Shown here in pieces: positions 1 to 9,088 of a stretch of DNA of 64,000 nt (positions are counted from its first letter, which is position 1; the number at the start of each line of letters is the position of its first letter). This stretch comes from an uncultured Alphaproteobacteria bacterium. Its GTDB lineage: Bacteria > Pseudomonadota > Alphaproteobacteria > Micropepsales > Micropepsaceae. The stretch covers positions 42,446 to 106,445 of the forward strand of contig CAILUV010000016.1 in NCBI GenBank assembly GCA_903837555.1, given 5' to 3'. The translations under genes and the position numbers were made by a program. Under the pieces are notes generated by a model that did no database searches, was not told where the DNA came from, and was given only the letters and a program-made list of their open reading frames with translations.

Positions 1-1
1 T

Positions 2-2956
2 CCCGGCGCCGACGCCCAGACGGTGCAGAACTCGGTCACCCAGGTGATCGAGCAGCAGCTTACCGGCCTGGACAACCTGCTTTATTTCTCGTCCGCCTCG
101 AACGCCAATGGCAGCGCCGCCATCACCGTCACCTTCGCGCCCGGCACCGATCCGGACATCGCCCAGGTGCAGGTGCAGAACAAGGTGCAGGCCGCCGTTC
201 CCAAGCTGCCGTCCCAGGTGCAGCAGATCGGCGTCACCGTCGCCAAGAACCAGCCCAACTTCATCATCGTCATCGGCGTCTATGACGATACCGGCCGCTA
301 CAACAACGTCGACGTGTCAGACTTCATCACCAGCCGCATGGCCGATCAGCTTGCCCGCGTGCCGGGCGTGGGCAACACCCAGGTGTTCGGCGCGCAGTAT
401 GCGATGCGCATCTGGCTGGACCCGTTCAAGCTGAAGAATTTCAGCCTGATGCCGTCGGACGTGTCCGCCGCGATCCAGGCGCAGAACGTGCAGGTTTCCG
501 CCGGCCAGATCGGCCAGCAGCCGTCCGTGAAGGGCCAGCAGCTCAACGCCACCGTCACGGCCCAGTCGCGCCTGCAGACGCCGGAGCAATTCCGCGAAAT
601 CGTGCTGAAGACGTCGCCCGGCGGCGCCGTCGTGCGCCTGAGCGATGTCGCCCGCGTCGAACTGGGCGCGGAGTCCTACGAAATCACCAGCCTGTTCAAC
701 GGTCATCCGGCCGCCGGTGTGGCCGTGATGCTGGCGCCAGGCGCCAATGCGCTCAGCACCGTGGCCCTGGTCAAGGAACGCGCCGAAGAACTGCGTGCCA
801 CCCTGCCGCCGGGCATGAAGATGGTCTATCCGGTGGACAACACCACCTTCATCCGCCTTTCCATCCGCGACGTGGTGGTAACGCTGATCGAAGCCATCAT
901 CCTGGTCGTTCTGGTGATGTACCTGTTCCTGCAGAACTGGCGCGCCACGCTGATCCCCGCCATTGCCGTGCCGGTCGTGTTGCTGGGCACCTTCGGCATC
1001 CTGGCCATGTTCGGCTACACGATAAACACGCTGACGCTGTTCGCGCTCGTGCTGGTCATCGGCCTGTTGGTGGACGACGCGATTGTCGTGGTCGAAAACG
1101 TCGAGCGCATCATGCATGAGGAAAAGCTCAGTCCGTATGACGCGACGCTGAAATCGATGCAGGAAATCACCGGCGCCCTGATCGGCATCGGCCTGGTGCT
1201 GACGGCGGTGTTCCTGCCGATGGCCTTCTTCGGCGGTTCGACAGGCGTGATCTATCGCCAGTTCTCCATCACCATCGTTTCGGCGATGACGCTGTCGATC
1301 CTGGTGGCGCTGATCCTGACCCCGTCGCTCTGCGCCACCATGATGAAGCCGGTGGAAGGCGACGGTCACAAGCATGGCCGCTTCTTCACCTGGTTCAACC
1401 GCAACTTCGATGCCTTCCGCGACTGGTACCAGAAGCGCACCTCCTGGTTCCTGCACAACACCTGGAAGGTGATGGCAGCGTTCATGGCCATCGTCGCCCT
1501 AATGGCGTTCCTGTTTGTGCGCCTGCCCACCGGGTTTCTGCCGGACGAAGACCAGGGCTTTGTCATCACCCTGATCACCCTGCCCACCGGCGCGGTGCAG
1601 GAACGCACCATGGCCGTGGCCAAGGAAGTGTCGAAATTCTATCTCGAAGACGAGAAGGACAATGTGGACTTCACGTTCGTCATCGCCGGCTTCAGCTTCT
1701 CCGGCGCGGGCCAGAATACGGGCCTTGCCTTTACCCGGCTGAAAGACTGGGACCAGCGCAAGGGCAAGCAGAACACCGCACAGGCCGTCGCCCAGCGCGC
1801 TTTCATGAAGTTCATGCAGCTTCCTGATGCCCAGGTCTTCGCCCTGGTGCCGCCCAGCGTGCAGGAACTGGGTCAGTCGTCCGGCTTCGACATCCAGATG
1901 CAGGATCGCGGCAATGTCGGTCATGCCGCGCTGATGGGATACCGCAACCAGGTTCTGGGCATGTCGATGCAGAACCCCAAGCTGCAGGGCGTTCGCCCCA
2001 ACAGCCTGGAAGACACGCCCCAGCTTCACATCGATATCGACCAGGCCAAGGCCAACACGCTGGGCGTGCTGCCGTCGAACATCAACGCGACCCTCAGCGC
2101 CGCCTGGGGCAGCGCCTATATCAACGACTTCCTCGACCGGGGCCGCGTCAAGCGCGTCTACATGCAGGGCGACGCGCCCTATCGCATGAAGCCGGAAGAC
2201 CTGAACCGCTGGTATGTGCGCAACAATGCGGGCGAGATGACACCCTTCTCGTCCTTTGCCACCTCGACCTGGAAACAGGGTCCGGCGTCGCTGACGCGCT
2301 ACAACGGCTTTCCCTCCATCCAGTTGATGGGTGCGGGCGCGCCGGGCGTGTCCTCGGGTACGGCATTGAAAGAGATGGACGCCATCTTCAAGAAACTGCC
2401 GCCGGACATCGGCTATGAGCTGACCGGCCTGTCCTATCAGGAACAGGCCAGCGGGGCGCAGGCGCCTGCCCTGTACGCCCTGTCGATCCTGGTGATCTAT
2501 CTGTGCCTTGCGGCGCTGTATGAAAGCTGGGCCATCCCGCTGTCGGTGATGCTGGTGATCCCGCTGGGCGTGGTCGGCGCGTTGCTGGCCGCCTGGAGTC
2601 GCGGGCTGTTCAACGACATCTACTTCCAGGTCGGCCTGCTCACCACCATCGGGCTATCGGCAAAGAACGCAATTCTGATTGTCGAGTTCGCGGTCGATGC
2701 GGAGCGACGAGGCGCCAGCGCCTACGACGCCGCGATGGAAGCGGCGCGGCTGCGGCTGCGCCCCATCCTGATGACCTCGATCGCCTTCATCGCGGGCGTG
2801 GCGCCGCTGGCCATGGCCACGGGCGCGGGCGCGGGTTCGCAGAACGACATCGGCACCGGCGTGATCGGCGGCATGATCAGCGCCACCGTGCTGGCGATCT
2901 TCTTCGTGCCGGTCTTCTTCCAGCTCGTGAACACCAAGCTGCAGCACCATAAATAG
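2..2956 (+). CDS. RND efflux pump inner-membrane permease (AcrB/HAE1 family), 5' end outside window
   Basis: This is the proton-driven permease of a tripartite resistance-nodulation-division efflux pump. The frame is open from base 2, and its first residues (PGADAQTVQNSVTQVIEQ) match the region about 35 residues into AcrB, so only a short N-terminus is missing. The first in-window ATG at base 23 is not the real start. About 984 residues are present. The TM4 proton-relay pair is seen in GLLVDDAIVVVENVER and the TM10 lysine in GLSAKNAILIVEF. The 3' end is followed by a strong terminator. The membrane fusion protein gene would be expected upstream, outside the window. HAE1 family membership is clear; the substrate is not predictable. 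Confidence 0.95.
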   Translation, partial: PGADAQTVQNSVTQVIEQQLTGLDNLLYFSSASNANGSAAITVTFAPGTDPDIAQVQVQNKVQAAVPKLPSQVQQIGVTVAKNQPNFIIVIGVYDDTGRYNNVDVSDFITSRMADQLARVPGVGNTQVFGAQYAMRIWLDPFKLKNFSLMPSDVSAAIQAQNVQVSAGQIGQQPSVKGQQLNATVTAQSRLQTPEQFREIVLKTSPGGAVVRLSDVARVELGAESYEITSLFNGHPAAGVAVMLAPGANALSTVALVKERAEELRATLPPGMKMVYPVDNTTFIRLSIRDVVVTLIEAIILVVLVMYLFLQNWRATLIPAIAVPVVLLGTFGILAMFGYTINTLTLFALVLVIGLLVDDAIVVVENVERIMHEEKLSPYDATLKSMQEITGALIGIGLVLTAVFLPMAFFGGSTGVIYRQFSITIVSAMTLSILVALILTPSLCATMMKPVEGDGHKHGRFFTWFNRNFDAFRDWYQKRTSWFLHNTWKVMAAFMAIVALMAFLFVRLPTGFLPDEDQGFVITLITLPTGAVQERTMAVAKEVSKFYLEDEKDNVDFTFVIAGFSFSGAGQNTGLAFTRLKDWDQRKGKQNTAQAVAQRAFMKFMQLPDAQVFALVPPSVQELGQSSGFDIQMQDRGNVGHAALMGYRNQVLGMSMQNPKLQGVRPNSLEDTPQLHIDIDQAKANTLGVLPSNINATLSAAWGSAYINDFLDRGRVKRVYMQGDAPYRMKPEDLNRWYVRNNAGEMTPFSSFATSTWKQGPASLTRYNGFPSIQLMGAGAPGVSSGTALKEMDAIFKKLPPDIGYELTGLSYQEQASGAQAPALYALSILVIYLCLAALYESWAIPLSVMLVIPLGVVGALLAAWSRGLFNDIYFQVGLLTTIGLSAKNAILIVEFAVDAERRGASAYDAAMEAARLRLRPILMTSIAFIAGVAPLAMATGAGAGSQNDIGTGVIGGMISATVLAIFFVPVFFQLVNTKLQHHK

Positions 2957-2984
2957 GCCTGACCGGCCTTCACGGACGGCCAAG

Positions 2985-3020
2985 GGGCGCTCCTGACATC
3001 AGGGGCGCCCTTTGCTTTTT
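2985..3020 (+). terminator. Rho-independent terminator after RND permease
   Basis: An almost perfect inverted repeat (GGGCGCTCCTGA at 2985-2996 against TCAGGGGCGCCC at 2999-3010, one G-U pair) is followed by TTTGCTTTTT. It ends the efflux transcript before the signal-peptide hydrolase gene. Confidence 0.85.
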
Positions 3021-3067
3021 GGGCACCAATGCGCATGCTTGCCCCCACAAAAGAACAGGGGTGGGAC

Positions 3068-4177
3068 ATGAAACGCTGGACCTTGGGACTGCTGGCGGCG
3101 CTGGCCGCGATACCGGCGCTGGCGCCCGCACAAGCCCAAGAGACGCGCATGCGCGAGCACAGCGTCACCGTCACCTCGACCGTGCCCGCCATCGCCGGAC
3201 AGAAGGTCAAATTGTACCTGCGCGAGCGGGCGCTGCCGAACGTGCTGCAGCGGGGTGCGGGCGACAAGGTGGTGCTGTTCGTGCACGGCGCGGGCACCCC
3301 CGCCGAAGTCAGCTTCGACGTGCCCTATCAGGATTATAGCTGGATGGGCTATCTGGCCAAGGCTGGATACGACGTGTTCAGCGTCGACATGACCGGCTAT
3401 GGCCGCTCGCACCGCCCGCCGCAGATGAACGACAAGTGCAACCTGTCGCCCGAGCAGCAGAAGCTGTTCGGCGTGAACTGCGCCCAGACCTATCCAGGCG
3501 CGCTGACCAATATGGGATCGGACTGGAACGATATTTCTGCGGCGGTCGAGTACATCAAGAAATTGCGCAAGGTGGACAAGGTCCATCTGATCGCCTGGTC
3601 GCAGGGCGGCCCGCGCGCGGGTGGCTGGGCGGCGCAGAACCCTTCGCAGGTGAACAAGCTGATCCTGCTGGCGCCCGCCTATGGCCGCGCCGTCAAGGCC
3701 GAGCCGCCGCCATTGCCCGCGCCCGGCCCAGCCTTCAACGTGCAGAGCCACAAGATCTTCACCGACAACTGGACCCGCCAGGCGCCGTGCGAAAAGCAGA
3801 TCGATCCGGCCGCCGCCGCATCCGTCTGGTCGGAAATGCTGAAATCCGATCCGGTGGGTTCACGCTGGACGCCCGCGGTGCGCCGCGCGCCCATCGCTAC
3901 CACCTATGGCTGGACCACCGAACGGGTGAAGGCGATGACCACGCCGACGCTGATGGTGGTGGGCACCCATGATGCCCAGGTGCAGCCCCAGCGGGTGAAG
4001 GATTTTTATGAAGATCTCGGCAGCCCGCAAAAAGCCTATGTCGAGCTGGGCTGCGCCTCGCACAATGCGATGTGGGAAAGCAGCCGCCACATCCTGTTCA
4101 AGGCATCGCTGGAATGGCTGGAAAAAGGCACCGTGGAAGGTCAGACGAACACCATGCAGCGGCTGGGGTTCCAGTAG
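3068..4177 (+). CDS. Secreted alpha/beta hydrolase
   Basis: A 369-residue alpha/beta-hydrolase fold protein with a cleavable signal peptide (MKRWTLGLLAALAAIPALA, ending at AQAQ), so periplasmic or secreted. The start at 3068 is preferred to the in-frame ATG at 3029 because it places the signal peptide at the N-terminus and has a GGGG-type ribosome site just upstream. The nucleophile elbow reads AWSQGG near residue 178. A late ASHNAMW segment is the likely catalytic histidine, with a preceding GTHDAQV loop likely carrying the acid. The oxyanion region begins VLFVHGAG. Substrate unknown; esterase, lipase or hydrolase of a xenobiotic are all possible. Confidence 0.85.
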   Translation: MKRWTLGLLAALAAIPALAPAQAQETRMREHSVTVTSTVPAIAGQKVKLYLRERALPNVLQRGAGDKVVLFVHGAGTPAEVSFDVPYQDYSWMGYLAKAGYDVFSVDMTGYGRSHRPPQMNDKCNLSPEQQKLFGVNCAQTYPGALTNMGSDWNDISAAVEYIKKLRKVDKVHLIAWSQGGPRAGGWAAQNPSQVNKLILLAPAYGRAVKAEPPPLPAPGPAFNVQSHKIFTDNWTRQAPCEKQIDPAAAASVWSEMLKSDPVGSRWTPAVRRAPIATTYGWTTERVKAMTTPTLMVVGTHDAQVQPQRVKDFYEDLGSPQKAYVELGCASHNAMWESSRHILFKASLEWLEKGTVEGQTNTMQRLGFQ

Positions 4178-4209
4178 CGTTAAGGCTGGCGGGGCGGTAA
4201 AAGCCCGCC

Positions 4210-5178
4210 ATGTACCACCGCTTTTCCGTCGCCCCGATGATGGACTGGACCGACAGTCCCTGCCGGGTGCTGCATCGCTGCCTGACGCGACATGCGCTGC
4301 TGTACACCGAGATGGTGACGGCGGATGCGGTATTGCACGGCGACCGGATGCGGCTGCTGGCGTTTGACGGCAGCGAACATCCGCTGGCGCTGCAACTGGG
4401 CGGCAGCGATCCGGGCAAGCTGGCGCAGGCGTCGCGCATTGCCGCCGATTTTGGCTATGACGAAGTGAACTTGAATGTCGGCTGCCCGTCGGACCGGGTG
4501 CAGTCGGGGCGGTTCGGCGCTTGTCTTATGCGGGAGCCTGCGTTGGTGGCGGAGTGTGTCGCCGCAATGCGCGCTGCAGTTTCCATTCCGGTCACGGTGA
4601 AGTGCCGCATCGGGGTGGACGACCAGGATCCGGAAACTGCCTTGCGTGCGCTGATCGATGCCTGCGCTGCTTCCGGCGTGACGGTGTTCGCGGTTCATGC
4701 CCGCAAAGCGTGGCTGGAAGGCCTGTCGCCCAAGGAAAACCGCGACGTGCCGCCGCTGGATTACGGCCTGGTCTATCGCGTGAAGCACGAACGACCCAGC
4801 CTCACCATCCTGGTCAATGGCGGCATCGAGACGCTGGAACAGGCGGACGAGCATCTGCGCCATGTCGACGGCGTGATGCTGGGCCGCGCCGCCTATCACA
4901 ATCCGGTGCTGTTGGCCGAGGTGGATGCGCGCTTCTTCGGCGGCGAGCAGCGCGACCTGGATGCGGCGGTGGCGCAATATTGCGAACATGTCGAACGCGA
5001 ACTGGGCAAAGGCGCGCGGCTGCATACGCTGATCAAGCCGATGCTGGGGCTGTACAATGGCCGCCCCGGCGCCCGCCTGTTTCGCCGTCATCTTAGCGAG
5101 AATGCCCCGTCCCATGATGCCGGCATCAGCGTGCTGCGCGATGCCCTCGCCTTTATAGGCCAGCGCCGCGCGGCATAA
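4210..5178 (+). CDS. dusA: tRNA-dihydrouridine(20/20a) synthase DusA
   Basis: This is the FMN-dependent enzyme that reduces uridine to dihydrouridine in the tRNA D-loop. The 322-residue length is normal. The N-terminal APMMDWTD motif and the NVGCPSDRVQSGRFGACLM block (residues about 88-106) are diagnostic of the DusA subfamily, the cysteine of GACLM being the catalytic acid. The VNGGIETLEQ and GVMLGRAAYHNP segments form the C-terminal part of the TIM barrel that binds FMN phosphate. It ends 12 bases before the 3' end of the convergent esterase gene. Confidence 0.95.
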   Translation: MYHRFSVAPMMDWTDSPCRVLHRCLTRHALLYTEMVTADAVLHGDRMRLLAFDGSEHPLALQLGGSDPGKLAQASRIAADFGYDEVNLNVGCPSDRVQSGRFGACLMREPALVAECVAAMRAAVSIPVTVKCRIGVDDQDPETALRALIDACAASGVTVFAVHARKAWLEGLSPKENRDVPPLDYGLVYRVKHERPSLTILVNGGIETLEQADEHLRHVDGVMLGRAAYHNPVLLAEVDARFFGGEQRDLDAAVAQYCEHVERELGKGARLHTLIKPMLGLYNGRPGARLFRRHLSENAPSHDAGISVLRDALAFIGQRRAA

Positions 5179-5190
5179 GCGCGATCATTA

Positions 5191-6186
5191 CTAAACCGCG
5201 TTCTTGAAAAAGCCATGCGTTGCGCCCCAGCGCAGCACCAGCTCCGGCCACACCGCCGTGGGCTTTCCCACCGTGCGCGCCAGGCCGAAGCCATGGCCGC
5301 CGGTTTCAAAAATATGGATTTCCGACGGCACCCGCGAACCCTGCAGCGCGGCGTAATAGGCAAGGCTGTTGGGCACGGTCGGCACCACCGTGTCGTCGGC
5401 GGCGGCAACGATAAAGGTGGGCGGCGAAGCGGCGATCACCAGCCGCTGGCAGGAATAGGCCTCGATCTGCTCGCTGGTGGCATTGGGGCCCAGCAATCTG
5501 TCGCGCGATCCCGCATGCGCGCCCTGCCCCAGCGTGATCACCGGATACATCGGCACCGAGAACGTCGGCCGCGCATCGACCTTGTCGATCTCGTCGATCG
5601 GCTTGTAGACCGTGTCGTCGAAGCGCGTGGCGATGGACGCGGCCAGGTGCCCGCCGGCGGAAAAACCCATGAAGCCGATCTGGTTTTCGTCGAGATGGAA
5701 TTTGGCGGCATTGGCGCGAACCAGCCGCATGGCGCGCTGGGCATCCTGCAGCGGCACGTCGCTGCGATTGGCCCAGCCTTCGCCCGGCAGGCGGTAGCGC
5801 AGCACAAAACAGGTCACGCCCGCTTTGTTGAAGCGCCGCGCGATATCCATGCCTTCGAAATCCAGCATCTGGCGGGCATAGCCGCCGCCCGGCGCGATGA
5901 TCAGCGCCGAACCGTCGGGCTTGGGCGCGCGAAAGACATTCATCACCGGCACGCCGACCTGGTCGATGGCGCGGTCGTGCGGCGTGATATAGGGGGGCTC
6001 GTGATTGTGGACGCGGATCGGCGGCAGCTTCAGCCCTTCGCCGCCGGGCGGGGTGCCCGGCCACAGCAGGATATTTTCCTTCGGATCGCTGGGCAGCACG
6101 CCATCGCCCGGCACCAGCGTGTCGGCCAATGCGGGTCTTGCGACAGCGGCGGCGATGCCCAATCCGATGGCGGTGCGGCGATCCAT
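5191..6186 (-). CDS. Secreted alpha/beta hydrolase (BD-FAE/acetyl-esterase-like), paralogue of the gene at 8071-9063
   Basis: About 331 residues with a signal sequence beginning MDRRTAIGLGIAAAVARPALA. The ATG at 6186 is preferred over 6192 because AAGGA then lies nine bases upstream and the N-terminus aligns with the paralogue MNRRVALGLG. The oxyanion loop APGGGYARQM and the nucleophile motif GFSAGGHLAAS (about residue 172) define the hormone-sensitive-lipase/BD-FAE-like class that deacylates carbohydrates. A late ETGGHGFGL gives the catalytic histidine. It is divergent from the hydrolase at 6262. An acetyl-xylan or oligosaccharide esterase role is inference. Confidence 0.85.
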   Translation of the reverse strand: MDRRTAIGLGIAAAVARPALADTLVPGDGVLPSDPKENILLWPGTPPGGEGLKLPPIRVHNHEPPYITPHDRAIDQVGVPVMNVFRAPKPDGSALIIAPGGGYARQMLDFEGMDIARRFNKAGVTCFVLRYRLPGEGWANRSDVPLQDAQRAMRLVRANAAKFHLDENQIGFMGFSAGGHLAASIATRFDDTVYKPIDEIDKVDARPTFSVPMYPVITLGQGAHAGSRDRLLGPNATSEQIEAYSCQRLVIAASPPTFIVAAADDTVVPTVPNSLAYYAALQGSRVPSEIHIFETGGHGFGLARTVGKPTAVWPELVLRWGATHGFFKNAV

Positions 6187-6261
6187 GTCCATGCGTCCTT
6201 AATTCATGGCGGGAAAGATCACACTCTTTCCCTTTTTCCGGCAAGGCGTAATGTGCGCCCC

Positions 6262-7248
6262 ATGATCAAGCGCGCGGTACTTCTTTTCCTGCTTTTCACC
6301 CTGCCGGCATCGGCGCAGGACGCACCGGTCTATGGCGCGCGGCTGGAAGGCTTCGATTACCCGCACCCGGTGCAAATTTTCCGCTTCACCAGCCAGAAGA
6401 CGCCGATGGAAATGGCGTACATGGATGTGAAGCCGTCCAAGCCCAACGGACGCACCGTGGTGCTGCTGCATGGCAAGAATTTCTGCGCCGCCACATGGGA
6501 AGGCACGATTGCAGCGCTGACCGGCGCGGGCTACCGGGTAATCGCGCCCGACCAGGTGGGCTTCTGCAAATCCACCAAGCCCGCGCACTACCAGTATTCG
6601 TTCGAGCAGCTCGCCGCCAACACCAAGGCGCTGCTGGACAGCCTGGGCATTTCCCGCGTCACCATCATGGGCCATTCCATGGGCGGCATGCTGGCGACAC
6701 GTTTCGCCCTCACCTTCCCGCAAGTGACCGAACAGTTGGTGTCGGTCAATCCGCTGGGGCTGGAAGATGGCCGCGCCAAGGGCGTGCCGTGGGGCAGCGT
6801 GGACGAGAATTACAAGGCTGCGCTGAACACCACCGCCGACAGCGCGCGGGAATACCAGCGCACGGTGTATTACGCCGGCATCTGGAAACCCGAATATGAA
6901 AAGTGGGTGCAGATGCAGGTCGGCATGTATCGCGGCGCAGGCAAGGAAATCATGGCCTGGAACAGCGCCCTGACCTCCGAAATGATCGCCACCCAGCCGG
7001 TGGTCCATGAGCTGGAGCGGCTGAAGATGCCGGTGCTGCTGCTGATCGGCGACAAGGACACGACGGGCCGCAGCAACCGCGCGCCCAAGGAGGTGCAGGC
7101 CACGCTGGGTAATTTCCCGGCCATGAGCGAAGCCGCGAAGGCGCGTATTCCAACCGCCAAACTGGTGCGCTTTGCCGACATGGGCCACTCACCCCAGATT
7201 CAGGACCCGGCGCGGTTCCACGCGGCGTTGCTGAGCGGACTCAGATAA
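6262..7248 (+). CDS. Secreted alpha/beta hydrolase
   Basis: A 328-residue alpha/beta hydrolase with signal peptide MIKRAVLLFLLFTLPASAQ. The open frame extends far upstream, but that part overlaps the antisense esterase; the ATG at 6262 places the signal peptide correctly. The HGKNFCAATWEG oxyanion region, TIMGHSMGGMLATRFA nucleophile elbow, LLIGDKDTTG acid loop and DMGHSPQIQDP histidine loop are all present in the right order. It resembles haloalkane-dehalogenase/epoxide-hydrolase-like or aminoacrylate hydrolase (RutD-like) members, but the signal peptide argues for a periplasmic substrate. Transcribed divergently from the esterase at 5191-6186. Confidence 0.85.
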   Translation: MIKRAVLLFLLFTLPASAQDAPVYGARLEGFDYPHPVQIFRFTSQKTPMEMAYMDVKPSKPNGRTVVLLHGKNFCAATWEGTIAALTGAGYRVIAPDQVGFCKSTKPAHYQYSFEQLAANTKALLDSLGISRVTIMGHSMGGMLATRFALTFPQVTEQLVSVNPLGLEDGRAKGVPWGSVDENYKAALNTTADSAREYQRTVYYAGIWKPEYEKWVQMQVGMYRGAGKEIMAWNSALTSEMIATQPVVHELERLKMPVLLLIGDKDTTGRSNRAPKEVQATLGNFPAMSEAAKARIPTAKLVRFADMGHSPQIQDPARFHAALLSGLR

Positions 7249-7257
7249 CCATAACTG

Positions 7258-7563
7258 CTATTTGCCCAAATCAGGCTCGTTGATCAGAAGTTCGTCATGG
7301 CTGGTCTGAGGAGTTTCATTCCTCACAAATTCATTGTGGTAATTGGAAAGCCAGAAATACTTTTGTTTAGGGCCGGAAAACCCCTTCGATGCAGATAGTG
7401 CATGAACGATATTCTCACGATGCCTCGACAAGAAGCCGCCGAACTCACCCTCTTCTGCCTCGATATCTTCTTGAGAGCCGCGCAAATAATCGATGAAGTA
7501 AAGCCGATCATCCCCTCTCTTTATTAGTTTGGATATCTCAGCCCAATCCTGAGATACCGTATA
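7258..7563 (-). pseudogene. C-terminal remainder of the frameshifted cyclase-fold gene
   Basis: Adding one G to the G8 tract at 7564-7571 joins this frame directly to the upstream cyclase-like frame. The joined frame continues as GGGYTVSQDWAEISKLIK, then RGDDRLYFIDYL, RHRENIVHAL and KYFWLSNYHNEF. Such a C-terminus (LYFIDYL, then a KYxWLxxYHN segment) is, from general knowledge of this hypothetical family, the normal ending of the FIDILGF...RGGVTIG proteins. An independent ATG at 7485 exists but has no convincing ribosome site and begins mid-domain. The fragment is therefore the displaced 3' part of one gene, not a separate gene. Confidence 0.7.
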
Positions 7564-8051
7564 CCCCCCCCTCTCAACGCTGGCTCCAAACGATGAGCTT
7601 TAATAAGCTCGGGATCCAATACTATCCGAGGATAAATCGCGAAATTTGACTCTAAGTCATAGGCCTTAACCAGCGCTGGCCCATAAATCATCTTCGTTTC
7701 CTGATCGAAGAAAATATTTCCTATTGTAACTCCCCCACGCAGAAACACACCGCGCGCAGCTAGGTGAGCTTGCGCGAACACCAGCGATAGAAGCTCATAA
7801 AACACGGCCCCCGTTTTCCGCTGAGTATCTACTGGGCATACACGGACTACTGAATCTGAAAAGGCTAGTGAAGCTGCTAGACCTGCCTCCAGCACGACGC
7901 CTTCGTTTCCGTCGCTGGCAATTCCTCGGAGTTGTTCAAGTATTTCCCCTATCTCGTCAGAACTTCGTTGCGCGACTATCTCCCGAAAACCTAGAATATC
8001 AATGAATGTAACTATCGCACGACGATAGGGGAACGACTGGGTAGCGGGCAT
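7524..8051 (-). CDS. Adenylate/guanylate cyclase-fold protein, truncated by a frameshift at G8
   Basis: The N-terminal 175 residues of a class III cyclase-fold protein: AIVTFIDILGFREIV at the start, FSDSVVRV in the middle, then RGGVTIGNIF and GPALVKAYDLES. The ATG at 8051 is chosen over 8081 because AAGGAGAG sits three to seven bases upstream. The frame ends early after a run of eight G. With nine G the reading continues to 7258 and gives about 264 residues, the expected full length. GC content is clearly below that of the neighbours, suggesting acquisition. It lies 19 bases downstream of the esterase at 8071-9063. Whether it makes a cyclic nucleotide is unknown; several metal-binding positions of true cyclases cannot be assigned with confidence. 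Confidence 0.7.
   Translation of the reverse strand: MPATQSFPYRRAIVTFIDILGFREIVAQRSSDEIGEILEQLRGIASDGNEGVVLEAGLAASLAFSDSVVRVCPVDTQRKTGAVFYELLSLVFAQAHLAARGVFLRGGVTIGNIFFDQETKMIYGPALVKAYDLESNFAIYPRIVLDPELIKAHRLEPALRGGGIRYLRIGLRYPN
7564..7571 (-). repeat. Homopolymer of eight G (coding strand) at the frameshift point
   Basis: Eight C on the plus strand, so eight G in the coding strand of the cyclase-fold gene. A +1 change restores the full reading frame. The tract is a candidate phase-variable site, a fixed frameshift or a sequencing indel. Confidence 0.9.
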
Positions 8052-8070
8052 TTTCTCTCCTTGGAATGGA

Positions 8071-9063
8071 TTATGCCTCAAATCCGTGGGCTGCGGCCCA
8101 GGTCATAAACAGGCTGGGCCAGGCAGCGGCGGGTTTGCCCTTGGTCCAGTGCAGGCTGAAGCCGTGGCCGCCTTCCTGGAAGATGTGCATCTGTGACGGA
8201 ATCTTCGCGGCCTGCAGTGCTTCATAAAAGGCGATGCCGTTGTCGAACGGCAGCACGACCTCGTCATCGGCGGGCAGCACGATGAAGGATGGCACCGTTT
8301 CCGCCGCGACATTCTTTTCCAGCGAATAGCGCGTCACGGCTTCGGGCGACGGATTTTCGCCCAGCAGCTTGTCGCGCGAACCCTGATGCGCGCCTTCACC
8401 CATGGTGATCACCGGGTACATATGGACCGCCACCAGCGGCCTGGCGCTCAGCGTATCGGCGGCATCGACCGGCAGGTAACTCTGCGTGGCATAGCGCATG
8501 GCCAGCATCGCAGACAGATGGCCGCCGGCGCTGAAGCCGATCGCGGCCAGCCTGGCCGGATCGACGCCATAAGCGGCCGCGTTGTGGCGGATAAGCCGCA
8601 TGGCGCGCTGCGCGTCTTGCAACGGCACTTCGCTGCGGTTGGCCCAGCCTTCGCCCGGCAGGCGATAACGCAGCACAAAACAGGTGATGCCCAGCGCGGC
8701 AAAATGCTGCGCGATCTCGCGCCCGCCCCGGTCCATGCCCTGCGCGGCATAGCCGCCGCCTGGAATGATCAAGAGGCCCAGGCCATTGGGCTTTGTGGGG
8801 CGGTAGACGAAAAAGCCCGGTGTCTGGATCTGGCTGACGGCGCGGACGTGAAAGCCGTCCGCCTCGACCGTGTCGGTGAATTTCAGGGTGAGCTTGACGC
8901 CCTCGCCATCCGGCGGCGTGCCCGGCCACAGCCGCACGAAGTCGGTGGTGTCCCCGGGCAGATAGCCATCGGCGCGCATGGCCACGGACCCGCTTTGGGC
9001 GAAGGCAAAACGCGGCAGCAGCGCGGTGATGGCGCCAAGGCCCAGGGCAACGCGGCGGTTCAT
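8071..9063 (-). CDS. Secreted alpha/beta hydrolase (BD-FAE/acetyl-esterase-like)
   Basis: A 330-residue paralogue of the gene at 5191-6186, sharing the segments LWPGTPP, YRLPGEGWANRSEVPLQDAQ, IGFSAGGHLSAML and GGHGFSLHWTKGKP. The start at 9063 is selected by AAGGGGAG six bases upstream and gives a normal signal peptide ending FAFA. The GFSAGG nucleophile and the EGGHGF histidine are intact. It follows the phosphohexomutase gene by 25 bases in the same direction and precedes the cyclase-fold gene by 19, so co-transcription is likely. A role in deacylating a carbohydrate is inferred from family only. Confidence 0.85.
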   Translation of the reverse strand: MNRRVALGLGAITALLPRFAFAQSGSVAMRADGYLPGDTTDFVRLWPGTPPDGEGVKLTLKFTDTVEADGFHVRAVSQIQTPGFFVYRPTKPNGLGLLIIPGGGYAAQGMDRGGREIAQHFAALGITCFVLRYRLPGEGWANRSEVPLQDAQRAMRLIRHNAAAYGVDPARLAAIGFSAGGHLSAMLAMRYATQSYLPVDAADTLSARPLVAVHMYPVITMGEGAHQGSRDKLLGENPSPEAVTRYSLEKNVAAETVPSFIVLPADDEVVLPFDNGIAFYEALQAAKIPSQMHIFQEGGHGFSLHWTKGKPAAAWPSLFMTWAAAHGFEA

Positions 9064-9088
9064 GGCGAACTCCCCTTTTGAGGAGATG

